64,000 nucleotides of DNA from Kiritimatiellia bacterium (GTDB lineage Bacteria > Verrucomicrobiota > Kiritimatiellia > RFP12 > UBA1067): contig JAFRBA010000118.1 of the NCBI GenBank assembly GCA_017405115.1, positions 1 to 64,000 of the forward strand, read 5' to 3'. The notes under the pieces are model-generated. The model made no database searches. It was not told where the DNA came from and was given only the letters and a program-made list of their open reading frames with translations. Below, piece by piece: positions 33,462 to 41,309 of this stretch (the first letter of the stretch is position 1; each line of letters begins with the position of its first letter). Made by a program: the position numbers and the translations under genes.

Positions 33462-33845
33462 ATGACAGGATGCGAAGGGAAATGCCTGATTGACGAGCTT
33501 GCAGCGCACAGCGGCAAGAACGTTCTGATCGGCGTCCGTTCGTCATTCTTCTTCATCGGCCCTGCGGAAGAGGCGATCGCCGACATGCACCTAGTCGGAC
33601 TTCTCGCGAGGTTCTGCGTCGCGTTCGCATCGAACAAGCGCGTGTCGAAGAACGCGCTCAGGAAGGCCGCGATGTCGGAGGACGTCGGAAAGAGGAAGGT
33701 GTTGCGCACGTACGTGCGCGATCCTGTCGGAAACGAAGACGACGTCGTGATCATCGTCGAGGGAAAGGAATTCGGCGCGTTCTGGACGCGCGACGAGTAC
33801 CTCGACGGACGAAGGGCGCTCATCGAGGCGCTTGGAAAAGACTGA
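33462..33845 (+). CDS. Hypothetical protein, 127 aa, probably leaderless
   Basis: No ribosome binding site precedes the ATG; the promoter -10 is 8 bp upstream, so the mRNA likely begins at or next to the start codon. The product is alpha/beta with hydrophobic strands (NVLIGVRSSFFFIG, DVVIIVEGKEFGAFW). No family recognised. Confidence 0.6.
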   Translation: MTGCEGKCLIDELAAHSGKNVLIGVRSSFFFIGPAEEAIADMHLVGLLARFCVAFASNKRVSKNALRKAAMSEDVGKRKVLRTYVRDPVGNEDDVVIIVEGKEFGAFWTRDEYLDGRRALIEALGKD

Positions 33846-33973
33846 CGCATCATCCGAGGGAAATGGCGACCTGGCGGTAATCTGCTTCCGTACAGGAGCC
33901 GGGAACCGGCACCAGAGGCAGGCGGACTAGAAAGCGCCGAAAGGCGTTCCGCTTGAAGAAAGGCGCAAGGAGT

Positions 33974-34402
33974 ATGCGTAAACACAGGAACAATGGCTAC
34001 GGGAGCTACGGTTACGCCCCGTATCAAAGCTACATGAACGCGAACACGATCAACGTGACGAACGTTACAAACGTGACGAATGTGACGAATGTGACGCACG
34101 TCGCCCAGGTCGCGAACGTAGGTCGTTCCTACGGGCATGGACAGTTGCACGAAGGCCGAAAGAGGAGGCGCAGGCACGGATGCGGAGAGAGGCGTGAGAG
34201 CCTCCCGAAGCTGACGAGGTTCTGCGCATCCGGAGGGCTACTCGACTACGACAAGGCGTCGAGGATGTCCGAAGGCGAGATGTGCGACGAGGCCGTTCGC
34301 GTCGTGAAGCACAGTACGAGGAAGATGGCGTCTGCCTGGGGAGGTGTCGCGAGAAACCTCTTTGGAGGACTATCCGACATGGTCGGAGCGTTCTTTTCGT
34401 AG
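33974..34402 (+). CDS. Protein with Asn-Val-Thr repeats, 142 aa
   Basis: The ATG at 33974 has AAGGAG five bases upstream; a TTG at 33953 is less likely. Residues 5-25 are Gly/Tyr-rich (NNGYGSYGYAPYQSY), followed by a short NVT tandem repeat (TINVTNVTNVTNVTNVT; 9-bp DNA period near 34051-34100), a basic stretch, and a helical C-terminus. Not recognised. The 128-bp gap upstream contains hairpin-forming sequence (a GCGCC/GGCGT stem near 33935) but no gene. Confidence 0.55.
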   Translation: MRKHRNNGYGSYGYAPYQSYMNANTINVTNVTNVTNVTNVTHVAQVANVGRSYGHGQLHEGRKRRRRHGCGERRESLPKLTRFCASGGLLDYDKASRMSEGEMCDEAVRVVKHSTRKMASAWGGVARNLFGGLSDMVGAFFS

Positions 34403-34406
34403 TCTG

Positions 34407-34440
34407 GCCGGCCCCCGAGGAGAAGGGGGCCGGCTTTTTT
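34407..34440 (+). terminator. Strong intrinsic terminator
   Basis: GCCGGCCCCC (34407-34416) pairs with GGGGGCCGGC (34425-34434), then six T. It separates the NVT-repeat gene from the receiver-like gene. Confidence 0.9.
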
Positions 34441-34455
34441 ATCAAAGGAGGTATT

Positions 34456-35052
34456 ATGATCTGGCTAAAGAATATCCCAGACCTTTTCGGATTTGGATGG
34501 CTCATCGAGAAGTTCTTCACATGGAGAATCAACAAGGAGATCAAGAAATTAGACCGTGAGATCAGGAAGAAGAGGGTCCTTATAATAGACGACTACAGTG
34601 GAATGAAGTCCCATGTTGAGAAGTTCGTTGAGGAATACAAGGTCGATCAGCTGTACAGGATACCAGACGACCTGAGCGTTCTCCTCGCATACGATGCGGT
34701 AGTCGTCGACGGACTTGGGATAAGGAATGGTAGATTCGAGGACGGTCTTGACCTGTGCATGCATTACGACAAGCCAGAAGGACAGTCTGTCGTCTACCAC
34801 AGCGGACTTGTAGCCAGCGGAAGCGATCGGATGGCTCTCTGGGAGAGGGGGATATCATGTGTCACTAAGGGAAGCGATCCGGAAAAACTTGCGAACGCGA
34901 TAAGAATCCCAATCATGGCAAAAAAGGAGAACAAACAAGATGAAGCCAGGACAGGAAATAGTCAACGGGTTCCTTGTGCAAAGGACATCCGCGGAAAGAT
35001 GGCCAAAAGACGATCCATGCGGAAGAAAAGGTTTCGTCTGGCGGCACACTAG
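34456..35052 (+). CDS. Receiver (CheY-like) domain protein with N-terminal anchor
   Basis: ATG after AGGAGG. Residues 1-40 form a Trp/Phe-rich amphipathic and charged region. From about residue 38 a receiver-like fold appears: RVLIIDDY (acidic pair), AVVVDGLG (candidate phospho-acceptor Asp), SVVYHSGL (Ser) and CVTKGSDPEKLANAI (Lys). All four response-regulator positions are occupied. The final 40 residues overlap the next gene by 113 bp in another frame and may be non-conserved. No cognate kinase is visible. Confidence 0.45.
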   Translation: MIWLKNIPDLFGFGWLIEKFFTWRINKEIKKLDREIRKKRVLIIDDYSGMKSHVEKFVEEYKVDQLYRIPDDLSVLLAYDAVVVDGLGIRNGRFEDGLDLCMHYDKPEGQSVVYHSGLVASGSDRMALWERGISCVTKGSDPEKLANAIRIPIMAKKENKQDEARTGNSQRVPCAKDIRGKMAKRRSMRKKRFRLAAH

Positions 35053-35167
35053 CTGGGCGTGCTACGACGGTGACAAGCTCATCTGCGTCTGCACGTGCAG
35101 GAGAGGCGCGAGGGCGGTTGCCGAATACCTCGCGAAAAAAGGAATACGAGGAAAGTCAAAGGAGTGA
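34940..35167 (+). CDS. Hypothetical protein, 75 aa
   Basis: Starts after AAAAAGGAG, within the tail of the receiver-like gene. Product has Trp/Cys-containing beta segments (GFVWRHTSWACYDGDKLICV) and a basic end. Good codon use supports this frame over the overlapping one. Not recognised. Confidence 0.55.
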   Translation: MKPGQEIVNGFLVQRTSAERWPKDDPCGRKGFVWRHTSWACYDGDKLICVCTCRRGARAVAEYLAKKGIRGKSKE

Positions 35168-35168
35168 C

Positions 35169-35444
35169 ATGAAAGGAGAAAAGATCAGGTGCAGGACGGT
35201 CGGTGACTTGATCAATGCGCTAAAAAGCTACCCAGAAGACATCCCTCTGTCTTTGTGTGCGCATATAGCCGCAGGTCCTGGATGGCCAGGAAATGAAATG
35301 CATCCAGCCTATATCGAAGAAGACCCTAGAGTTGATATTTTCGTAAGAAAAATAAATTCGTGGGGGGTTGATGCGGTACAGATTGGAAATGAAAACGACG
35401 TTCTTGAACTTGGCGAAGGAACAGGGTATGACGACACCCTCTAA
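35169..35444 (+). CDS. Hypothetical protein, 91 aa
   Basis: AAAGGAG precedes the ATG at 35169. The N-terminal half reads TVGDLINALKSYPEDIPLSL, a layout I associate with small phage proteins of unknown role; the C-terminal half is acidic. Somewhat AT-richer than neighbours. Confidence 0.55.
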   Translation: MKGEKIRCRTVGDLINALKSYPEDIPLSLCAHIAAGPGWPGNEMHPAYIEEDPRVDIFVRKINSWGVDAVQIGNENDVLELGEGTGYDDTL

Positions 35445-35467
35445 AACAATTAAGAAAGGATAAAAAC

Positions 35468-37786
35468 ATGCATCTACAAAGAATTGAGCTGACGAACTTC
35501 CGTCAGCACCGTCGACTCGATGTCGACTTCCATGGAAACCTGATTGCGATACTTGGGCAAAACGGGTCAGGCAAGTCGAATTTGATCGGCGCAATCCAAT
35601 ACGCGCTGACAGGCGAGCAACCTGGCTTCCAGAAAGCAGACCTCACGACATGGGGGGAGAAGGAAGGGTCTGTTCGGCTTTTCTTCACCGCCGGATCGAA
35701 CAATGAGGAGTACGTGATCACGCGGAAGACGAATGGCGACGTGACGCTCAAGGTCAGCGGAGAGACTATCAAGCAGGCTCGAAAGGTCGAGGAGGCGCTG
35801 AATGACAGGATCGGACTTGACAAGGATCTGCTGAAGCAGGTAGTATTCGTCAACCAGACGGAGATCACGAAGCTGTTGACAGACGACAAGAAGGACCGCA
35901 TCCTCGCGCTCCAGAAGATCGCCGGCATCGCGTCTGCGTCGAAGATCTACGAGTACCTGCGCCCAATCATCGCCGAATACGACAAGCCTCAAGGATTCGA
36001 CGAGGCGATCTCCCAGGCGAAGATCCAGCTCAACGCGCAGGAGGGAGTCGCAAGCACATGCCGAAAGGCACTTGAACGGTATGACGCGGCCATGAAGACG
36101 CTTCCGACGAAGGAGGCTCTTGAGGCCGAGGTTGACCGTTGCGCAGGTGCCAACGCGGCAGTCTCTGAGTACGTGCGCATATCTGGAGCGCTTGACCATG
36201 CGCAGAAGGAACATGAGGAGGCGCTCGAGAAGCTTTCCGGAATGGGGGCCGTTTCAGAGGAAGAAGAGGGAAGGATCCGCGCCGAGTCGAACAAACTTTC
36301 GGATGAGAGGATGAACCTCCAGAACGACCATTCTGCCGCGAAGGAGTCTCTCCGGTTCCTCAACCGAATGAAGGAGCTTGCAGACGCGGCAGAAAAGGCA
36401 CGCATCGACTTTGACATTGCGCAAGGAAACGCAGAGGAATATACGAGCCAGTTCAGCAACGCGCTTTCTGACGAGAAGGAACACGTGGATAGGCTTGGGG
36501 ACGAGCAGGTCGCCGCTCAGTCCGAACTCAGGAGCCTCCGAAACCTCATTCAGTCTGCGAGCAGCGACGGAACGTGCCCAGTGTGCGGCGCGCCGGCAAC
36601 GCAGGATGAAATCGAGAAGCACCTGAAGGAAAGGCTTTCGGAAGTCGAGCGCAGGGCGAGCGAGGCGTTGGAAAAAGCAACAAAGGCAAGAATGGCATAC
36701 GACGCGCGCGAGGCCAAGGAGGTAGAGGGGCGGCGCAACATGGACCGCACGAGGTCCGTCTACGACAACGCGTTTGCGGCGCTCAAGAAGGCGCACGACG
36801 CGCACGTGGAAGGTTGCGAGATAAACCTCGACACCTTCAAGGTCTCGTACAAGGGCCAGACGCCTGACGACATTCCGTCCATTGAGAAGCGCGCGGACGA
36901 GATCTTCGGGCGCATACAGGAAATCTCTTCAAGGATATCGCAGCTGTCTCTCGAACTGTCGAAGATTGCATCCGTGAAGGACGCCGCTAAGTCGGCTCGC
37001 GAGAACGTGACGCGTCTTGCAACGCAAGTCGACCTGCTCTCGAAGAACAAGGAGGACTGCGCGAAGAAGCTCGCTTCCCTCGGAATCGATCCTGCTACAG
37101 TAGGACAGGCTGACGACGGAGCGTGCGCAAATGCTCTCAGAAAGGCGCGCGAGAACCTCGACGCGTTCAACGGAATCCTGCGAGACATGGCGGCCGAGAA
37201 GGGCCGGCTCGAAGCGGCAGAGCAGACGATCGCCAGCACGAAGAAGTATCTTGAAGACCTCGTGGAGAAGAAAACGATCGAGGAGAAGCAGCAGGCGAAG
37301 GTCGACACGCTCAAGCGCGCGCGCGACTGGTTCCACTATAATGAAGGTCCGAGGATTGTGTCCCAGCAGATGCTTCAGGACCTCACGCGGTCCGTCAACG
37401 ACTATCTGGCGCAGTTCGACGCTCCATTCGTGGTCGTCGCTGACGAGGAGGAGAGCGGATTCCGCTGCCAGTTCATCGACGGGCGCACGATGCCGGATCC
37501 GCTTCCTACCGCATCCATGCTGTCTGGAGGACAGAAGGTGACGCTCGCGTTCGCGCTTATCATCGCGATCTACATGAGCTATGGCGGCCAGCTCGGTTTC
37601 CTGAGCTTGGATGAGCCGACGGCTTATCTCGATGACAACAACATCTCCCACATGGGAGAACTCCTGGAGAAGGTCGGAGCGGTCGCAAGGAACAAGGGAC
37701 TGCAGATCTTGATGGCCACGCACGAAAAGGCCATCATGCCGTTCCTAGACACGAAGATCGACCTCATGGCACTGAAAGGAGAATGA
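35468..37786 (+). CDS. SbcC/Rad50-like recombination nuclease subunit (T4 gp46-like)
   Basis: ATPase of the Rad50/SbcC type, 772 aa. Walker A GQNGSGKS at residues 30-37; two coiled-coil arms; zinc hook CPVC near residue 370; ABC signature LSGGQ near 685; Walker B LGFLSLDEPT near 710. With the SbcD subunit encoded 350 bp downstream it should form an Mre11-Rad50-like complex processing double-strand ends for recombination-dependent replication. Complete and typical in length. Confidence 0.92.
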   Translation: MHLQRIELTNFRQHRRLDVDFHGNLIAILGQNGSGKSNLIGAIQYALTGEQPGFQKADLTTWGEKEGSVRLFFTAGSNNEEYVITRKTNGDVTLKVSGETIKQARKVEEALNDRIGLDKDLLKQVVFVNQTEITKLLTDDKKDRILALQKIAGIASASKIYEYLRPIIAEYDKPQGFDEAISQAKIQLNAQEGVASTCRKALERYDAAMKTLPTKEALEAEVDRCAGANAAVSEYVRISGALDHAQKEHEEALEKLSGMGAVSEEEEGRIRAESNKLSDERMNLQNDHSAAKESLRFLNRMKELADAAEKARIDFDIAQGNAEEYTSQFSNALSDEKEHVDRLGDEQVAAQSELRSLRNLIQSASSDGTCPVCGAPATQDEIEKHLKERLSEVERRASEALEKATKARMAYDAREAKEVEGRRNMDRTRSVYDNAFAALKKAHDAHVEGCEINLDTFKVSYKGQTPDDIPSIEKRADEIFGRIQEISSRISQLSLELSKIASVKDAAKSARENVTRLATQVDLLSKNKEDCAKKLASLGIDPATVGQADDGACANALRKARENLDAFNGILRDMAAEKGRLEAAEQTIASTKKYLEDLVEKKTIEEKQQAKVDTLKRARDWFHYNEGPRIVSQQMLQDLTRSVNDYLAQFDAPFVVVADEEESGFRCQFIDGRTMPDPLPTASMLSGGQKVTLAFALIIAIYMSYGGQLGFLSLDEPTAYLDDNNISHMGELLEKVGAVARNKGLQILMATHEKAIMPFLDTKIDLMALKGE

Positions 37787-37787
37787 A

Positions 37788-38159
37788 GTGCCTGGAAGAA
37801 AACCAGCCGAACCAAAGGCCGGCGAAAAGCACAACATGCTCACATTCATAGAGCCGGCCGGGCGAGAGCCTTCTGGGAAGATGGGCGAACGAGTCATATA
37901 CACGACGCTCGGAAAGTGGCAGTGCGACTGCGGAAACGTGGTAATCTGCCGGAACAGGTATGTCTTAAGCGGGAAAAAGAAGTCGTGCGGATGCCTGTTG
38001 CGGGCGACGGGAGAATCGTGGCGTAAGGGAAGGCGCGTGGAGCGTCATCCTAATCCTGACAGCCCGATTGACAACCTCGCTGCTGCGATCAGGGAATTGG
38101 CCACGGCGATAATGACAATCAGAAAGGATGATGATAATGGCAAAAATAGCACTCGTTAG
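37788..38159 (+). CDS. Zinc-ribbon protein between sbcC and sbcD, 123 aa
   Basis: GTG start with AAAGGAG upstream. WQCDCGN...KKSCGC (residues 44-70) is the four-cysteine ribbon found in many small phage proteins and in the N-terminal part of phage AP2/HNH-type nucleases; no nuclease motif follows here. The end overlaps the SbcD start. Placement between the two nuclease subunits suggests insertion of a homing-element remnant or an accessory DNA-binding factor. Confidence 0.6.
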   Translation: MPGRKPAEPKAGEKHNMLTFIEPAGREPSGKMGERVIYTTLGKWQCDCGNVVICRNRYVLSGKKKSCGCLLRATGESWRKGRRVERHPNPDSPIDNLAAAIRELATAIMTIRKDDDNGKNSTR

Positions 38160-39243
38160 CGACGTGCACTTGGGCACGCGCCAATACGGAATCAAGGAGC
38201 GGTACGACGACTTCATCGTCGCGTTCGAGCGCTTCGGGCAGAGCGCGATCGACCACAAGGTAGACGCTGTCGTCATAGGAGGAGACCTGTTCGACTCGCC
38301 GCGCCCGGACGCGAAGTCAGTGCTTCAGGCGCAGTATGTCGTGCATCAGCTCGAATCGATGGGAATCCACGTGTTTGGAATCGACGGGAACCATGACCTG
38401 TCGAACTGCGGCTGGATTCAAGTCGTCGGAGCGCATGCGCTGTTCGACGGAATCCCAATGTCGAACGGAGGGATGATTCCTGGAGTCAAGATAGTAGGAG
38501 TCAACTACAAGAACGGTCGCGACCTCATCGCGGCAATCCTTCAGATGATCAGTGACGGCGTGACTGCCGATATCCTCGTCGCGCACTTCGCACTTGCGGA
38601 AATGAACGGAGGCGGAAGCGCCGACACTGGCGTACAGGAGCTATCACCGCTTCTGAACAAGCTCGGGGTCAAGTGCGTCATGATGGGACACGTCCATATC
38701 CCTGAAGCCAAGACGTGGAACGGCGTTCTGTACGTGAATCCCGGAAGCACCGAGATGAAGGCTGCGAATGAGCCGACTGACAAGTACTACTTCATTGTCG
38801 ACACGGATACGTGGTCTGCCGAGCCTGTCCAGATCGAGACGAGGGAAATGCGGACTGTCGAGATCTGTGACGAGACGGACATGGCGAAGTTCCAACAGGG
38901 ACTGACGTCGGAGGCGGAGCGCGTCGCAAACGGCGTCCTCGAAAGGAGACCGTTTTACCACGTGATTGCCGACGACTCGATCGACGACGCGTTCAAGCGC
39001 ATCTCGAAGACGATACACGACACGAGCGCGATCGCCAGGATCGTGATGCGCTCGAGCAAGGCGAGGGACTTGGCTCCAGTCGTTGACAGGAAGGAGAGCA
39101 TCAACACGCTGGAGAGCGCGATCGAGGCGCGTTTCCCGAAGGAAAGCGACGAGGCCAAGCACATCCGCACGTTCCTCGCGTCTCCGGATCCTGCGTCGAT
39201 TCGCCTGAGCGTGCAGAAGTTCATGGAAGGCGACACGCCTTAA
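38137..39243 (+). CDS. SbcD/Mre11-like nuclease (T4 gp47-like)
   Basis: Calcineurin-like phosphoesterase: SDVHLG near the start, GGDLFDS near residue 50, GNHD near 88 and GHVHIP near 187 supply the two-metal site. The remaining C-terminal region should bind the SbcC subunit. Three in-frame ATGs (38128, 38131, 38137) exist; 38137 has the best spacing from AAAGG. Acts with SbcC on DNA ends. Confidence 0.92.
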   Translation: MAKIALVSDVHLGTRQYGIKERYDDFIVAFERFGQSAIDHKVDAVVIGGDLFDSPRPDAKSVLQAQYVVHQLESMGIHVFGIDGNHDLSNCGWIQVVGAHALFDGIPMSNGGMIPGVKIVGVNYKNGRDLIAAILQMISDGVTADILVAHFALAEMNGGGSADTGVQELSPLLNKLGVKCVMMGHVHIPEAKTWNGVLYVNPGSTEMKAANEPTDKYYFIVDTDTWSAEPVQIETREMRTVEICDETDMAKFQQGLTSEAERVANGVLERRPFYHVIADDSIDDAFKRISKTIHDTSAIARIVMRSSKARDLAPVVDRKESINTLESAIEARFPKESDEAKHIRTFLASPDPASIRLSVQKFMEGDTP

Positions 39244-39267
39244 AAGACGTCTGAGAACGGTTATAAT
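39240..39267 (+). promoter_or_regulatory. Promoter of the pentamer-array cassette
   Basis: TTAAAA (39240-39245), 16 bp, TATAAT (39262-39267), with the sequence CGGTTATAATA shared with the promoter at 31524-31551. Confidence 0.6.
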
Positions 39268-39272
39268 AACAT

Positions 39273-39340
39273 GACGGAGAGTCTCCGTCTGTTATCCCCC
39301 CCCCTGTCCGCCGGCCAAGTCAGCGGCAGGGGGCTTTCCA
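39273..39340 (+). ncRNA. Leader hairpin plus terminator: small RNA or attenuator
   Basis: A transcript starting near 39274 begins with a perfect hairpin GACGGAG-AGT-CTCCGTC, then a C-rich/G-rich stem (CCCCCTGTCCGC near 39299-39311 with GCGGCAGGGGG at 39323-39333) and CTTTCCATTTT. This is either a small RNA of about 65 nt or a conditional terminator controlling the cassette genes starting at 39417. A similar hairpin, GACGGGGATGGTCTCCGTC, lies in the leader at 51927. Confidence 0.5.
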
Positions 39341-39416
39341 TTTTCCGCTCGCGCAGCTCCCTGGCGCGCGCGGACACGCAGTGTGGGAGAAGAAACAGAA
39401 AACAAGGAAAACAACA

Positions 39417-40112
39417 ATGAGCAAAGAGAAGAAGGTCGATAGCGCCAACGTCAAGCAGGAGGCGATTCACATCGCTCCTCCGAATATTCTAACTGGCGAA
39501 GTTTGGATCAAGGGAACGGCGCCTTTGGTGATCCACAAGTTCTCGCACAAGGCCAAGATGGCCATCAAGGCTAAGCAGGAGGCAGGTTCCGTTGCGAACA
39601 AGAACAAGCGCAAGGAAGCGAAGAACTTCAAGGAGGTCTTTCAAGAGGCGCGTCACATTTCCCTCGATGGTTGGGACGGCATCCCGGCCGCAGCGTTCCG
39701 AAATGCGTGCATCAGCGCGTGCCGCCTCGTCGGCTTCAAAATGAGCATTGGCAAACTTTCGATTTTCATCGTCGAGGACGGATGGGATGCAGACGAGGGT
39801 ACGCCTCTCGTGAAGATCATCGGAGGGGAGCCTCGCATGCTCGAATCGATGGTCCGAATCGGCGGCATCCAGAAGACGGTCGACATTGCGGTTCGCCCGC
39901 AGTGGCTGGAGTGGGGCGCCCGTCTGCGCTTCCGCTACGACGCCGACCAGTTCAGCGCTTCCGATGTCGTCAACCTCATCTCCCGTGCCGGTCAGCAGGT
40001 CGGTATCTGCGAGGGTCGTCCAGACAGCAGTTCGTCGACTGGTTGTGGTTGGGGAACATTCGAGATCTCCGACAAGGAGACCGTCATGGCTCTTGAGAAG
40101 AAGGGCAAGTGA
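39417..40112 (+). CDS. Conserved phage protein A of the pentamer-array cassette (231 aa)
   Basis: I recognise the overall pattern (GTAPLVIHKFSHKAK; DGIPAAAFRNACISACRL; DIAVRPQWLEW; VNLISRAGQQVGICEGRP) from proteins of unknown function in many tailed phages, usually near recombination genes. The strand-rich layout and the glycine-rich end GCGWGTFEI are faintly reminiscent of ferredoxin-like RNA-binding (RAMP/Cas7) folds; this is inference only. It precedes protein B with an ATGA overlap and the repeat array, in a recombination gene neighbourhood. Confidence 0.7.
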   Translation: MSKEKKVDSANVKQEAIHIAPPNILTGEVWIKGTAPLVIHKFSHKAKMAIKAKQEAGSVANKNKRKEAKNFKEVFQEARHISLDGWDGIPAAAFRNACISACRLVGFKMSIGKLSIFIVEDGWDADEGTPLVKIIGGEPRMLESMVRIGGIQKTVDIAVRPQWLEWGARLRFRYDADQFSASDVVNLISRAGQQVGICEGRPDSSSSTGCGWGTFEISDKETVMALEKKGK

Positions 40113-40537
40113 TGACACAGCTCGAAGCTCTCAAGGAGATCGCCAAGCGTGACGGGGGATTGCTTCGTCCTCGGGCGGTTGTTGATGCGGCGCGGGACGT
40201 AGAGTCCCCGCTGCATGGATGTTTCGAGTGGGACGACAAGGTCGCCGGCGAGAAGTATCGTCTCGAACAGGCTCAGCGGCTCATACGCAGCTTCACGGTA
40301 GTCCATGAAAGGGACGGCAAGAAGTGCGAGTCGCCGATGTTCATCGGACTGTCGGTAGACCGTACCGGCAGTTCGGGAGACAATCCATATCGTCTGGCTT
40401 CCGACGTCACCAAGGTTCCGGATCTCCTCGCGATTGCGGAGCGCGACGCGCTCGACCAGTTGAGGGGAATGAAGGAGCGTTACGGACACCTGAAACGCCT
40501 GAACGACATCTGGTCTGCTATCGACGCACACCTCTAG
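40112..40537 (+). CDS. Conserved phage protein B of the pentamer-array cassette (141 aa)
   Basis: The N-terminus reads GLLRPRAVVDAARDVESPL followed by HGCFEWDD, a signature I recall from phage proteins encoded next to protein A and the GGCA-type repeat tract. The product looks alpha-helical with a short beta centre and no catalytic motif I can name. ATGA overlap with protein A implies a fixed ratio. Its stop at 40535-40537 is immediately followed by the array, which would be its 3' UTR. Confidence 0.7.
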   Translation: MTQLEALKEIAKRDGGLLRPRAVVDAARDVESPLHGCFEWDDKVAGEKYRLEQAQRLIRSFTVVHERDGKKCESPMFIGLSVDRTGSSGDNPYRLASDVTKVPDLLAIAERDALDQLRGMKERYGHLKRLNDIWSAIDAHL

Positions 40538-41229
40538 GCAGGCGGTGCTTAGAAAGGCATTGATCGGCATAGTGCAGAAATGTTTGGTAGGATGTGGCTT
40601 GGCGTGGCAGGCAGAGCTATGCTTGGCTTGGCAAGGTGTAGTACAGATAGGCAAGGTTATGTGCGGCAGGCATGGTCGAGAATTGCTCGGCAGAGCGGAG
40701 ACCGGCTCGGCTGGTTATGTTCAGCTAGGCACGGGGTGTAATGTCGGGCAATGCACGGCTAGGCGCGGCAGGCATGGTAGTGTTAGGTCGAGTGTGGCAC
40801 GGTTGGGATGGGCCGGGTAATGCGCGGCAGGTTTGGCGAGGCAAGGCGTGGATTGGCTGGGTCAGGCCCTGTCCGGTTTAGCGGTGCTTGGCAGGCAATG
40901 TAAGGCATGGTTGGGTGGGATTGTGCGTGGCACGGACCGGTAATGCTAAGCAGGTATAGCTAGGTTCGGATATGCGCTGTTCGGCCCGGTATAGCATGGC
41001 AGGTTAAGTTCGGATAGGATGGATCTGCTTGGCCAGACACGGAAGCGCATGGCAGGCTTGGTTAGGCTGGGTCTGTCGGATCTCTGAATTGTCCGGCCCG
41101 GCAGGCATGGCATGGTCCAGATAGGATGAGTCTGGAGTAGCAATGCAGCGCAAAGCAGGCATGGTTAGGCTCGGCTATGCGCAGTTCGGTCCGTTATGGC
41201 ATGACCTGACTACATTAGGCGGTTAGTCC
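40538..41229 (+). repeat. Degenerate pentanucleotide (GGCAN-type) array, about 690 bp
   Basis: This gene-free stretch is a long chain of 5-nt words such as GGCAT, GGCAG, GCTTG, TGGCA and AGGTT, in phase over local runs with occasional single-base slips. It is strongly G-rich on the + strand (126 G against 51 C counted by eye in 40561-40860). Longer words recur, e.g. GGCAGGCATGGT near 40667 and 40768, AGCAGGCATGGTTAGGC near 41155, and a diverged 30-nt copy near 40970 and 41173. A 5-nt period is incompatible with conserved coding. It ends 3 bp before a terminator, so it is probably transcribed. Confidence 0.8.
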
Positions 41230-41231
41230 GC

Positions 41232-41256
41232 AGCCCCCGAAAGGGGGCTTTTCGAT
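41232..41256 (+). terminator. Intrinsic terminator of the array cassette
   Basis: AGCCCCC-GAAA-GGGGGCT followed by TTTTCGATTT. It defines the 3' end of the transcript carrying proteins A and B and the array. Confidence 0.9.
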
Positions 41257-41309
41257 TTCAGCCGGCGCGTGCCGGCGTCAACAAAACAAACGAAACAAAG
41301 GAACATGAA

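Noticed and set aside
34051..34100. 9-bp tandem repeats (GTGACGAAY type) as iterons of an origin
   Set aside because: They encode NVT tripeptide repeats in frame and no AT-rich unwinding region is adjacent.
40545..40820. 91-codon open frame in the pentamer array (Trp/Gly/Gln-rich)
   Set aside because: By-product of the 5-nt repeat; no ribosome binding site and frame not maintained through the array.
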